From: Nitrospira_D sp019636945 | GTDB taxonomy: Bacteria; Nitrospirota; Nitrospiria; Nitrospirales; Nitrospiraceae | Assembly: GCF_047338595.1 (NCBI RefSeq) | Contig: NZ_JBLFBO010000006.1 | Location: forward strand, 1 to 64,000 | Length of the DNA: 64,000 nt | Reading direction: 5' to 3' | Shown here: piece by piece, positions 54,201 through 62,504 of the stretch | How the letters are laid out: each line of letters starts with the position of its first letter | Numbering within the stretch: position 1 is the first letter of the stretch | Notes under the pieces: model-generated | What the model saw: the letters and a program-made list of their open reading frames with translations, nothing else | The model's database searches: none | Told to the model about the DNA's origin: nothing | Translations under genes and position numbers: made by a program

Positions 54201-55445
54201 ATGAGCACCTACCACGAAACTGTCGTCCTGCAGGGACACATCATCGACTCGCTCATACTGGCGAAGGTCCTGGACCGTATCGTGATGATGGGTGGTACCT
54301 TCGACCTTCAGGACGTCAACATCGGAAAGACACGGGAACAACCATCCAGCGCCCGCATTGTGATCAGAGCCGCCTCCAAAGCGTTCTTAGACGAGATTCT
54401 CAACGCGATTCAACCCCATGGCGCCTTGATCGAGCGTGGGACAGACTGTCGGACTGAACTAGTGCCTGACGATGGGATCCTTCCCGATACCTTCTATGCC
54501 ACCACCCATTTGCCCACTCAGATCCGAATAGCTGGTCGCTGGCTTGACGTCGATCGAATCGAGATGGATCTTGCGATCGTGGTCAATGAGGAAGGCTCTG
54601 CGGCCCATGCTATTCCGATGGGAGACGTTCGTCGCGGAGATCGTGTCATTGTCGGACGAGAGGGGATTCGGGTCATCCCGCTGCAACGCCCACATGAACG
54701 TGATGTCTTTGGCTTCATGGAGTCTCAGGTGTCCGCTGAGCGGCCCCATGGTCATATCATCGCCGACATTGCAACACGAATGCGTCAATTGCGAGAACGG
54801 CATCGGCAGGGACAGACAGATGCCAAGGTTTTATTGGCCGGTGGACCGGCCATTATTCACGCCGGTGGGCGCGATGCACTCACCTGGCTAATCGAACAGG
54901 GGTTTATTCACATCCTTTTTTGCGGCAATGCCCTCGCGGCCCACGATATGGAAGCAGATCTGTACGGCACTTCTCTCGGTTACAAACTGACCGGGGGACA
55001 GCCCCTTCCGCATGGGCATGAACATCATTTGCGAACCATCAATCGCATCCGTACGATTGGCAGCATTGAGGCTGCGGTGCATTCAGGAGTAGTCAAACAG
55101 GGAATTATGGCAGCTTGTGTCCGCCAGACAGTGCCGGTAGTTATGGCCGGCACGATTCGCGACGACGGCCCCCTCCCCGGCGTGATCACGGATTCGGTTC
55201 ATGCCCAGCAAGCCATGCGCGCGTTGATTCCTGGTGTCGGCTTGGCGCTCCTGGTCGCTTCCACCTTGCACTCCATCGCAACAGGCAATCTGCTGCCGGC
55301 CACCATCCCGACGGTCTGTGTGGATATCAATCCTTCCGTCCCAACCAAGCTGGCTGATCGTGGCAGCTTTCAAGCAGTCGGTCTCGTCATGGATGCAGGG
55401 TCATTTCTGACCGAGGTGGGCAGAACTTTAGGAAGGCTAGTATGA
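54201..55445 (+). CDS. LOR/SDH-family enzyme (TIGR00300-type, ornithine-related)
   Basis: A 414-residue protein of the TIGR00300 family, the C-terminal part of cyanobacterial AgrE/ArgZ. In archaea a relative acts as an unusual ornithine cyclodeaminase that makes proline. The N-terminal half (HIIDSLILAKVLDRIVMMGG) is the LOR/SDH substrate domain; the C-terminal half has a Rossmann-like region (LLAGGPAIIHAGG; GDLITG-like FCGNALAAHDMEADLYGT). I use ATG 54201 rather than the GTG at 54189. It overlaps the next gene, an arginine dihydrolase candidate, by four bases. Confidence 0.8.
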   Translation: MSTYHETVVLQGHIIDSLILAKVLDRIVMMGGTFDLQDVNIGKTREQPSSARIVIRAASKAFLDEILNAIQPHGALIERGTDCRTELVPDDGILPDTFYATTHLPTQIRIAGRWLDVDRIEMDLAIVVNEEGSAAHAIPMGDVRRGDRVIVGREGIRVIPLQRPHERDVFGFMESQVSAERPHGHIIADIATRMRQLRERHRQGQTDAKVLLAGGPAIIHAGGRDALTWLIEQGFIHILFCGNALAAHDMEADLYGTSLGYKLTGGQPLPHGHEHHLRTINRIRTIGSIEAAVHSGVVKQGIMAACVRQTVPVVMAGTIRDDGPLPGVITDSVHAQQAMRALIPGVGLALLVASTLHSIATGNLLPATIPTVCVDINPSVPTKLADRGSFQAVGLVMDAGSFLTEVGRTLGRLV

Positions 55446-56242
55446 GCCGTCTTCTCGTCTGCCCACCGGATTTTTTCGGTATCGAGTATGAGATTAATCC
55501 TTGGATGCGCCTCAGCAACCGAGTCGACCACGAGCGAGCCGCCTCACAGTGGCAGACCTTGATGAAGATTTTTGAACAGGACTTGGGAATCGTCCTGGAA
55601 CGAATGGTCCCGATTCCTGGACTGCCTGATCTTGTCTTTACGGCCAATGCCGGGCTGGTCGTCGGGCACACAGCCGTCGTCAGTCACTTCCGATATCCTG
55701 AACGCCAGCGAGAAGAGGCTCATTTCGAGCATTGGTTTCGCCAGCAGGGATATGAGGTCATGACGGTGGAGGCTGGTCTTCACTTTGAAGGCGCAGGCGA
55801 CCTTCTTGGGTTTTCAGATACCTGGTTCGGTGGCTATCGGCAGCGATCCGATATCGGCATGTACCCGATCCTCAGCGAGCGTTTTCATCGGGAAATTATT
55901 CCGCTTGAACTCATCGACGGTCGTTTCTACCATTTGGACACCTGTCTCTGTCCGTTAAGCGGTGGCGAGCTGCTGTATTTTCCTGCCGCATTCGATCACG
56001 ATGGTCGAGAAGTGCTCGCGGCGCGCATCCCCACCGAGCGTCATCTGGTCGTCCCTGAGCACGAAGCGCTGAAGTTTGCCTGTAACGCAGTCTGTGTGGA
56101 GAAGCATGTGGTTCTTCCTGCCGGATGTCCCACGACGGAAGGCTTACTGCAGGAACGGGGATATGACACCCATGCGGTTCAGCTCGATGAGTTCATGAAA
56201 TCGGGCGGGTCAGCCAAATGCTTGACGCTGGCGCTGGATTGA
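55442..56242 (+). CDS. Arginine dihydrolase-like amidinotransferase-fold protein
   Basis: A 266-residue amidinotransferase-fold hydrolase resembling the N-terminal domain of cyanobacterial ArgZ/AgrE, which turns arginine into ornithine, CO2 and two ammonia. Markers: CPPDFFGIEYEINPWM (residues 7-22), Asn68 in FTANAG, Glu115 in HFEGAGD, His163 in YHLDT and the catalytic Cys260 in GGSAKCLTL. DDAH-type dimethylargininase is the main alternative, but the NPWM block and genetic coupling to the LOR/SDH gene favour ArgZ. It starts by ATGA overlap with that gene. Confidence 0.8.
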   Translation: MSRLLVCPPDFFGIEYEINPWMRLSNRVDHERAASQWQTLMKIFEQDLGIVLERMVPIPGLPDLVFTANAGLVVGHTAVVSHFRYPERQREEAHFEHWFRQQGYEVMTVEAGLHFEGAGDLLGFSDTWFGGYRQRSDIGMYPILSERFHREIIPLELIDGRFYHLDTCLCPLSGGELLYFPAAFDHDGREVLAARIPTERHLVVPEHEALKFACNAVCVEKHVVLPAGCPTTEGLLQERGYDTHAVQLDEFMKSGGSAKCLTLALD

Positions 56243-56319
56243 GCAAAGTCATCGGTCATTAGCCAATCAATGGACAGACACGAATCTATTCTGACCAATG
56301 ACGAATGACCGCTGACCAC

Positions 56320-56676
56320 TCACTTTGTTCTGAACAGAAACGCCCCATACATTCCGGCAATCGCAATGGTCACCAGCTCAATGGTCAGGAGCATGCGGCT
56401 CACCACCGCCTCCGCGGCTGGCGGAGAGAGGATGAAATGCATGCCAAGAAATTCCGGGGTCTGATTCGGTGGCGTTTCCCATGGCGGAAACAGCAGCGCC
56501 AGAATCAGCGCCGCGACCATGCCGTAGAGGATGGACAGGTTGAGCTGATCGGGAGGGATCGCACGAGGTTCAGCGCTCGATGTACGCTCCGCAGTCCTAT
56601 CAAGCCGCCGACCGCACTGAACACAAAACCGGTTAATTTCTGGTTGCGATCGACTACAAGTGGGACAGAGTTGCAT
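56320..56676 (-). CDS. Small zinc-ribbon membrane protein
   Basis: A 118-residue protein. The N-terminal zinc ribbon (CPTCSRS, then FCVQCGRR) is followed by a linker and two membrane segments (about 45-62 and 95-115). It is similar in plan to the zinc-ribbon DUF2628 gene at 5.4 kb. The frame extends to a GTG at 56700; ATG 56676 places the zinc ribbon at the N-terminus. Function is unknown. Confidence 0.6.
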   Translation of the reverse strand: MQLCPTCSRSQPEINRFCVQCGRRLDRTAERTSSAEPRAIPPDQLNLSILYGMVAALILALLFPPWETPPNQTPEFLGMHFILSPPAAEAVVSRMLLTIELVTIAIAGMYGAFLFRTK

Positions 56677-56744
56677 GGATAGGCGTTCCCAGTAGATCAC
56701 CTACATACATGGGAATGCCCCCGAGATGCTAGCCCGCTGAGTCG

Positions 56745-57512
56745 TTAGAAATGATAGCCCACCCCAAAGGAAAAGATGATCGGATTATACGTTGCCGTAA
56801 AGCCAAAGCCTCCGGCTTCAGTTGCGTCAAAGTCGAACCGCGTGTAATTGTACCGTACCTCGCCATATCCTGAGATATGCTCCGTAAAGAAGTATTCGCC
56901 ACCCAGTTTTACGTTGAGCCCAACCTTCGTTGAACTCTGTGTCCCCTGAAATCCAACCTCTGTCGTCTCGATTCGAGACAAGAATATCGCTGGCCCCACG
57001 CCGACATACGGCTGAAATCGTGCCTTGTTATAACGCAACATGAGATTAAACGGTGCTATAGTGATCACTCGAAAATAGTCGCCCGGAAAGACGTTCGTCA
57101 CACTCCCACTCGTGACTGAACCTCCGACGACGACGGTTCCGGGAAGAATACTGACTCTCGTTGGTCCCTGCTCAATGTGGGGGGTGCTGTAGTAGGCTTC
57201 CAGTTCCAGCCCAAACCAGTTCACCTTTGGAAAGTAGTACCCAATCTTCCCACCCCACACGGGAGAACTAGCCAGATCACGCCCTGACATTGACCCCCGT
57301 GGAGTGAGAAAGGATCCGGGGGGCGCACTGAGATCGGTGATCTCAACTCTCGTGAGCTTGTTGTTGTCGCCAAAGAACGTCGTTCCAACTTGTCCACCAA
57401 TGTACATTTCTGAATAGGCGCTGGAGACGTTCAAAGACATCAGAAGAACTGTAAGCCACAGCGCTCGCCTCCCGATTCCTGATCCAATTTCCCTCACAAT
57501 CCCTGGTTTCAT
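56745..57512 (-). CDS. Outer-membrane beta-barrel protein
   Basis: A 255-residue OmpW/OprF-N-like porin. A signal peptide ends near SSAYSE (about residue 35). Alternating strands such as MYIGGQVGTTFFG, WGGKIGYYFP and FQPYVGVGPAIFLS follow, and the protein ends in the C-terminal strand IFSFGVGYHF, with the terminal Phe needed for insertion. ATG 57512 is favoured over the GTG two codons earlier because AGGAGG lies eight bases before it. The function is probably structural or small-solute. Confidence 0.82.
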   Translation of the reverse strand: MKPGIVREIGSGIGRRALWLTVLLMSLNVSSAYSEMYIGGQVGTTFFGDNNKLTRVEITDLSAPPGSFLTPRGSMSGRDLASSPVWGGKIGYYFPKVNWFGLELEAYYSTPHIEQGPTRVSILPGTVVVGGSVTSGSVTNVFPGDYFRVITIAPFNLMLRYNKARFQPYVGVGPAIFLSRIETTEVGFQGTQSSTKVGLNVKLGGEYFFTEHISGYGEVRYNYTRFDFDATEAGGFGFTATYNPIIFSFGVGYHF

Positions 57513-57693
57513 CACCACTTCCTCCTGATCACCGCGTTCGTCGCAATGCCCGATCCGCTGGTTTGATTCGGTCGCGTCAACCCATGCACCAAATCCTCAC
57601 GAAGCAGCCCGGCAGATTTCATGCCACGTCACAAGAGATTGATTCCACTGCCTCCCTAGCGAATTTTGAGAACGGAAACCCCTATCCCATTCG

Positions 57694-57723
57694 TTGACAG
57701 GTTCTTGAGGCCGTTCCTATAAT
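57694..57723 (+). promoter_or_regulatory. Sigma-70 promoter for gpsA-larB
   Basis: Both consensus boxes are perfect: TTGACA (57694-57699) and TATAAT (57718-57723), with an 18-base spacer. The gpsA ATG is 51 bases downstream. Confidence 0.75.
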
Positions 57724-57774
57724 CGGCCCCCACAAGTGTTCTTGGTGATCATGTGGAGATCAGACTGAGTTCTT

Positions 57775-58791
57775 ATGCCTGGTTCCATCAGCAAGATGAG
57801 TGTGATCGGTGCAGGGGCTTGGGGTACCGCCCTGGCCAAACATCTGGCCGAGAAGGGAATTGAGATACGTCTCTGGGCCTATGAACGGGACGTCGTTCAC
57901 GCCATCAACACCTCTCAGGAAAACCCGATTTTTCTCAAGGGTGTCGCTCTCCCGCGCGCGTTGATCGCCACCTCATCTTTGGAAGAAGCAGCGCGTTCGT
58001 GTGACGGACTGGTGTTTGCCGTGCCTTCCCATGCCACGCGATCCGTGCTTCAAAAGCTAAGACTTTTCCTATCCAGTCCCATTCCCTTGATCTGTGCGAC
58101 CAAGGGCATCGAAGAAGACACGGCCAAGTTGATGACACAGGTGATGGAGGACGAATTACCACCCTCCATGCACGACACCCTGATGGTGCTCTCAGGACCC
58201 AGCTTTGCCGCTGAGCTGAGCGCGGGTCTCCCTACCGCCGTGTGCCTCGCAGGCAGGGACTCGCAGCTCGTTCGGCGGTTTCAGAACGCGTTGATGACCC
58301 CGGTATTGCGCGTGTATGCCGACAGCGATCTCCTGGGCGTCCAGCTGGGAGGGGCCTTGAAGAATGTGATGGCGCTGGCCGCCGGCGTCATCGATGGTCT
58401 GGAGCTCGGACTGAATGCTCGTGCTGCCCTCATCACCCGTGGGTTGGCAGAAACCATTCGGCTCGGTGTCGCGATGGGAGCGGATCCTCGTACATTCTAT
58501 GGACTCTCCGGCGTTGGTGATTTGGTCTTGACCTGCACCGGGACGCTGAGTCGCAATCATTCCGTGGGTGTACGCCTCGCCAAAGGTGAACGACTCGAGA
58601 CAATCATCAACGGGATGCAGGCCGTCGCCGAGGGCGTCAGAACCGCTCGCGCCGCGTTCACCCTGGCCTTGCGCCACCAGGTTGAGATGCCCATCATTCG
58701 AGAGATCAACGCCGTCCTCTATGAGAATAAGTCCTGTCGCCAGGCGGTCAGTGATCTGATGGAGCGGGATGCCAAATTGGAAAAGGGATGA
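57775..58791 (+). CDS. gpsA: Glycerol-3-phosphate dehydrogenase [NAD(P)+]
   Basis: Reduces dihydroxyacetone phosphate to glycerol 3-phosphate for phospholipid synthesis. It has 338 residues. The NAD loop GAGAWGTALA is at residues 12-21; CATKGIEED, LSGPSFAAEL, LGGALKNVMALAAG and GLSGVGDLVLTC are conserved. A perfect sigma-70 promoter precedes it. The stop overlaps the larB start by four bases (ATGA), so larB is co-transcribed. Confidence 0.95.
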   Translation: MPGSISKMSVIGAGAWGTALAKHLAEKGIEIRLWAYERDVVHAINTSQENPIFLKGVALPRALIATSSLEEAARSCDGLVFAVPSHATRSVLQKLRLFLSSPIPLICATKGIEEDTAKLMTQVMEDELPPSMHDTLMVLSGPSFAAELSAGLPTAVCLAGRDSQLVRRFQNALMTPVLRVYADSDLLGVQLGGALKNVMALAAGVIDGLELGLNARAALITRGLAETIRLGVAMGADPRTFYGLSGVGDLVLTCTGTLSRNHSVGVRLAKGERLETIINGMQAVAEGVRTARAAFTLALRHQVEMPIIREINAVLYENKSCRQAVSDLMERDAKLEKG

Positions 58792-59558
58792 ACATGATTG
58801 CAGAAGGGCTTGAACAGTTACTTCGACAGATTCACGCGGGGCAGCTGACCGTAGAACAGGGACTCCAGCGCCTGCGATCTCTCCCGTTTGAAGATCTCGG
58901 TTTTGCGTCCCTTGATCACCATCGGTCGCTCCGGCAGGGATTTCCCGAAGTCGTGCTCTGCGAAGGGAAAACCACCCAACAGGTCGCGGTGATTGCACGG
59001 GCCTTGATCAAAAAAGGAGGCCCGTTCCTCGCCACCCGTGCGGAGCCCACAATCGCCCGGGCGATTCGCCGCCTCGATCGTCGGGCGCGGTACTATCCGG
59101 ACGCACGTCTTGTCGCGATCCATCCGGCACGGCAAAAGGCGCAAGGCCACATCCTAGTGGTGACCGCCGGCACAGCCGATGTCCCGGTCGCGGAAGAGGC
59201 CCGCATCACCGCTGAAGTGATGGGGAGTCATGTTGAACGCCTCTACGACGTTGGCGTTGCGGGCATCCATCGTCTCCTTGGGAAGAAAGACCGCCTGTTT
59301 GATGCCCGGGTCATTGTCGTGGTTGCCGGAATGGACGGCGTCTTGCCCAGTGTCGTAGGGGGACTTGTTCACTGTCCGGTTATCGCCGTCCCGACGAGCC
59401 GAGGGTATGGAGCTAGTTTCGGCGGAGTGGCTGCATTGTTGACGATGCTCAACTCCTGCGCGGCAGGTGTGGGGGTCATGAATATCGACAACGGCTTCGG
59501 CGCCGCCTGTCTCGCACATCGGATCAACATGCTCGGAGTGAAGAGCGGCCGGCCATGA
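58788..59558 (+). CDS. larB: Nickel-pincer cofactor carboxylase LarB
   Basis: Carboxylates nicotinic acid adenine dinucleotide at C5 in nickel-pincer (NPN) synthesis. It has 256 residues with the AIR-carboxylase-like core: FPEVVLCEGKT, VVTAGTADVPVAEEA, DVGVAGIHRLL, VVAGMDGVLPSVVGG and NIDNGFGAA. It overlaps gpsA by four bases. larC lies 740 bases downstream, after an intervening gene on the opposite strand. Confidence 0.93.
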   Translation: MNMIAEGLEQLLRQIHAGQLTVEQGLQRLRSLPFEDLGFASLDHHRSLRQGFPEVVLCEGKTTQQVAVIARALIKKGGPFLATRAEPTIARAIRRLDRRARYYPDARLVAIHPARQKAQGHILVVTAGTADVPVAEEARITAEVMGSHVERLYDVGVAGIHRLLGKKDRLFDARVIVVVAGMDGVLPSVVGGLVHCPVIAVPTSRGYGASFGGVAALLTMLNSCAAGVGVMNIDNGFGAACLAHRINMLGVKSGRP

Positions 59559-59572
59559 GCTGATCGGAGAGA

Positions 59573-60124
59573 TCAGTTGACTTCGAGGGTGCCCCGTTTC
59601 GGCCAAGCGACCGTCAACGTCCGAAGCCCCTTTTCACCGTTGGCTAGCAATTTTGTCCGCACTTCATACGCATAGGTCCCTGCCCCGGCAACCTGCTTAC
59701 GATGGTCCTGGCCATCCCACTGAAGTTCGACCACTACCTTAGGGCGCTCCTGCTCTCCATTCCTCGTCGACGTGATTGGAATAGGCTGTCGATGCGTCAG
59801 AAACCGAAGTGAGGTTTTGGATGGAGAACTGATGAGGGAGGTGACTTCCAGAATCAGAGCTCGATCGATTTCCCTCGGAAGCTGAACCGTTACTGAGAAC
59901 TGAACCGGCCCATTGCCCTGCGTATAGGGCATCGGAGCAATATTGAGATCGATGATCTTGAGCTCAGGTTCTGGCCTTGGAGCACGGGATGGCTTGTCCT
60001 TTGCAAAACTCTCAGTCAAAGGAAAGCCGGCCACAACACTGTACAAACAGAGTAGCCCGAGCGTCAGTCCTCTACATCGTTGTCGGTGTGATCTTGTGAA
60101 CAACAGAACACCTGCCTTCGGCAA
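59573..60124 (-). CDS. Secreted hypothetical protein
   Basis: A 183-residue protein with a basic leader and a signal peptide (LGLLCLYSVVAGFPLTESFAK, cut near 42). The mature part has strand-rich VQFSVTVQLP, KVVVELQWDGQDHRKQVAGAGTYAYEV, which looks like an immunoglobulin-like or FlgD-Ig type fold. The best starts are TTG 60124 or GTG 60109; no ATG is in frame. It lies between larB and larC on the other strand. Function is unknown. Confidence 0.6.
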   Translation of the reverse strand: MPKAGVLLFTRSHRQRCRGLTLGLLCLYSVVAGFPLTESFAKDKPSRAPRPEPELKIIDLNIAPMPYTQGNGPVQFSVTVQLPREIDRALILEVTSLISSPSKTSLRFLTHRQPIPITSTRNGEQERPKVVVELQWDGQDHRKQVAGAGTYAYEVRTKLLANGEKGLRTLTVAWPKRGTLEVN

Positions 60125-60300
60125 AAATATGTGATGGATCCACAGTGACTCACAGTCACCACAAGCAACTCATCGTTTAATGGGGGATAACATAGCCTCC
60201 AGGAGCTGTCAACGAAGCATCAACAATGAACCAGTGATTGCCGTTCGGCCAGACCTTCGGTAAGATGTGCGGTCTTTTTCATTGTTGACTAAGGAGAGGC

Positions 60301-61506
60301 GTGGGCCGACATCTGCATTTCGATTGTTTTTCTGGCGTGAGCGGGGACATGGTCTTGGGCGCATTGGTCAGCGCAGGGCTGCCATGGGCCGACCTCGTGA
60401 ACGGCCTTAATCGGCTGAAGCTATCCGGCTACACATTGCGGAAACGGGCGGTCCATCGTGGCGCGCTTCATGCCGTGAAGGTCGACGTGTTGATCCAACA
60501 GGGGTTTCATCGGCCTCTGACGCTCTCCCGTATTCGAAGTATTATTATGCGCAGCACACTCCCAAGTCCGGTCAAAGCACGCAGCCTCTCCGTCTTCGAC
60601 CGATTGGCTGACGCAGAAGGACTGGCCCATCAGGTCCCGGCGAAAGACGTGCACTTTCATGAAGTGGGAGTCGTCGATTCATTCATCGACGTGGTGGGAG
60701 GCGTACTCGGCTGCTACCTCCTGAATGTGACCCGTGCGACCTCCTCCCCGATCAATGTGGGAGCCGGTTCGATTCAAACGTCCCATGGTCGACTACCTGT
60801 GCCAGGGCCAGCTGTAACGGCATTAGCCGAAGGCATTCCCGTCTATTCCGATGGCCCATCGCACGAACTTGCCACACCCACCGGCGTGGCATTGGTGCGG
60901 ACGTTGGCGTCGGAGTTCGGCCCCCTGCCGGTCATGCGCAGTGTCGCAGTTGGATATGGGGCCGGAGACCGTGATCCACAAGACTGGCCAAATGTGCTGC
61001 GCGTATTTCTGCAAGATGACTCGGCACCTGAGACCTATCACACTGAGCGCATCATGCAAATTGAGACGAATCTCGACGACCTGAATCCGCAGATTTACGA
61101 GCACGTCATGGAGCAACTTTTTGAACTTGGAGCCGTCGACGTGGCCCTGATTCCCGTTGTTATGAAAAAAAGTCGCCCTGGAGTGTTACTGACCTGCCTC
61201 ACTCCGAAGGAACGGACAAACGCGGTGCTTGAGATTCTCTTCCAGGAAACACCCACGCTCGGCGTGCGACTACAGGAAGTCACTCGCCAGATCCTCCCGC
61301 GTCGTATTGTTCCAGTCTCAATACGGGGAGGAACCGTTCGCATGAAGGTGGCCGATCTGGGTGCGGGCTGGGACAAGGCGGCACCGGAATATGTCGACTG
61401 TCAATCTATTGCGAGACGATCCGGTCGTCCGCTCAAGACCGTCATGGAGGAAGCTTTGCACGCCTATCAACAAGCGAGCCAGAAGAAATTGCGGGGCCGC
61501 GCATGA
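60301..61506 (+). CDS. larC: Nickel insertion protein LarC
   Basis: CTP-dependent cyclometallase that inserts nickel into the pincer cofactor. It has 401 residues. Family blocks FDCFSGVSGDMVLGALV, DVHFHEVGVVDSFIDVVGG, HELATPTGVALVRTL and ETNLDDLNPQIYEHVMEQL are present. It is a single uninterrupted frame, unlike some lactobacilli in which larC is split by a programmed frameshift. The GTG start follows AAGGAGAGGC. The next gene starts by a four-base ATGA overlap. Confidence 0.93.
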   Translation: MGRHLHFDCFSGVSGDMVLGALVSAGLPWADLVNGLNRLKLSGYTLRKRAVHRGALHAVKVDVLIQQGFHRPLTLSRIRSIIMRSTLPSPVKARSLSVFDRLADAEGLAHQVPAKDVHFHEVGVVDSFIDVVGGVLGCYLLNVTRATSSPINVGAGSIQTSHGRLPVPGPAVTALAEGIPVYSDGPSHELATPTGVALVRTLASEFGPLPVMRSVAVGYGAGDRDPQDWPNVLRVFLQDDSAPETYHTERIMQIETNLDDLNPQIYEHVMEQLFELGAVDVALIPVVMKKSRPGVLLTCLTPKERTNAVLEILFQETPTLGVRLQEVTRQILPRRIVPVSIRGGTVRMKVADLGAGWDKAAPEYVDCQSIARRSGRPLKTVMEEALHAYQQASQKKLRGRA

Positions 61507-62504
61507 GCACCTTGTACTACATTCTCCTGTTCCTGGTCTCTGTTGTAGTGACACTGGGTGGATGTGCACTGTTCACAAATGCAATCGAATGGCTGGGTAA
61601 ACGCCTCGGCATTTCCGAAGGGGCGGTTGGGAGTATCTTCGCAGCCATCGGCACCACCCTGCCTGAAACCTCGATTCCGATCATTGCCATTTTCTTCGGC
61701 GAAAGCCCCGAGGAGATCGATGTCGGATTAGGCGCCATCCTCGGTGCACCGTTTATGCTCAGCACACTGGTGCTGCCGATCCTGGCGCTGTTAGTAGTGC
61801 TGTACGCACGCGCAGGCAAACGGACCGGACAATTTCATCTTAACTACCGCGATGTCCTCACGGACCTGACCTTCTTTATGATCGGCTACCTGGTGGCACT
61901 GGGGTGCGCCTTTGAACGATCGAGACTGATCCATCTGATCGCCGCAGGGGGATTGATCTGTTTGTACATCTACTACATGAAACTGAAGTTTGCACCGGCC
62001 GAAGCAGGGGAAGGTGGTGAGCTGGACCCTCTCATCTTTGATAAAACGGCAACAACCCCCTCCCATCTGATGATCGCATTTCAAGCCTTGTTAGGGTTGG
62101 GAGGCTTGATCTTGGGCGCTCATTTGTTCGTGATGGCAGCGGAATCGATGGCAGGATTGTTCTCTATGTCGCCGCTGATTTTGACGCTCCTCATCGCGCC
62201 ATTGGCCACTGAACTCCCGGAAATGTCCAATAGCTTTCTGTGGCTGTATCGGAAGAAAGACAAGCTCGCCGTGGCCAATGTGACGGGTGCCATGGTGTTT
62301 CAAGGCACACTCCCCGTCTCACTCGGGCTGATCGGAACTGAATGGGTCATCGCTCCCTCGGCGTTGACAACCATGGTCTTGGCGGTACAGGCAGTAGGGC
62401 TCTGCCTCCTTCAGATTCTGCTTGGAGGGCGTTGGCGACCGTGGTTGCTGGGGGCTGGCGCTCTCTTCTATATCGGCTATACCATCTACCTCTATGCCAG
62501 CTAG
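61503..62504 (+). CDS. CaCA-family cation antiporter (YrbG-like)
   Basis: A 333-residue inner-membrane transporter of the sodium/calcium exchanger superfamily with about ten membrane segments. The two alpha-repeats are visible as GSIFAAIGTTLPETSIPI and LIAPLATELPEMSNS, with the conserved Glu in each LPE. It overlaps larC by four bases and pdxA begins within its last codons. Ion identity cannot be read from sequence; the coupling to larC raises the possibility of a link to nickel or cation homeostasis. Confidence 0.82.
   Translation: MSTLYYILLFLVSVVVTLGGCALFTNAIEWLGKRLGISEGAVGSIFAAIGTTLPETSIPIIAIFFGESPEEIDVGLGAILGAPFMLSTLVLPILALLVVLYARAGKRTGQFHLNYRDVLTDLTFFMIGYLVALGCAFERSRLIHLIAAGGLICLYIYYMKLKFAPAEAGEGGELDPLIFDKTATTPSHLMIAFQALLGLGGLILGAHLFVMAAESMAGLFSMSPLILTLLIAPLATELPEMSNSFLWLYRKKDKLAVANVTGAMVFQGTLPVSLGLIGTEWVIAPSALTTMVLAVQAVGLCLLQILLGGRWRPWLLGAGALFYIGYTIYLYAS

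Noticed and set aside
58192..58998. 268-codon - strand open frame over gpsA and larB
   Set aside because: Shadow of two well-supported genes on the other strand; sequence has no known motif.
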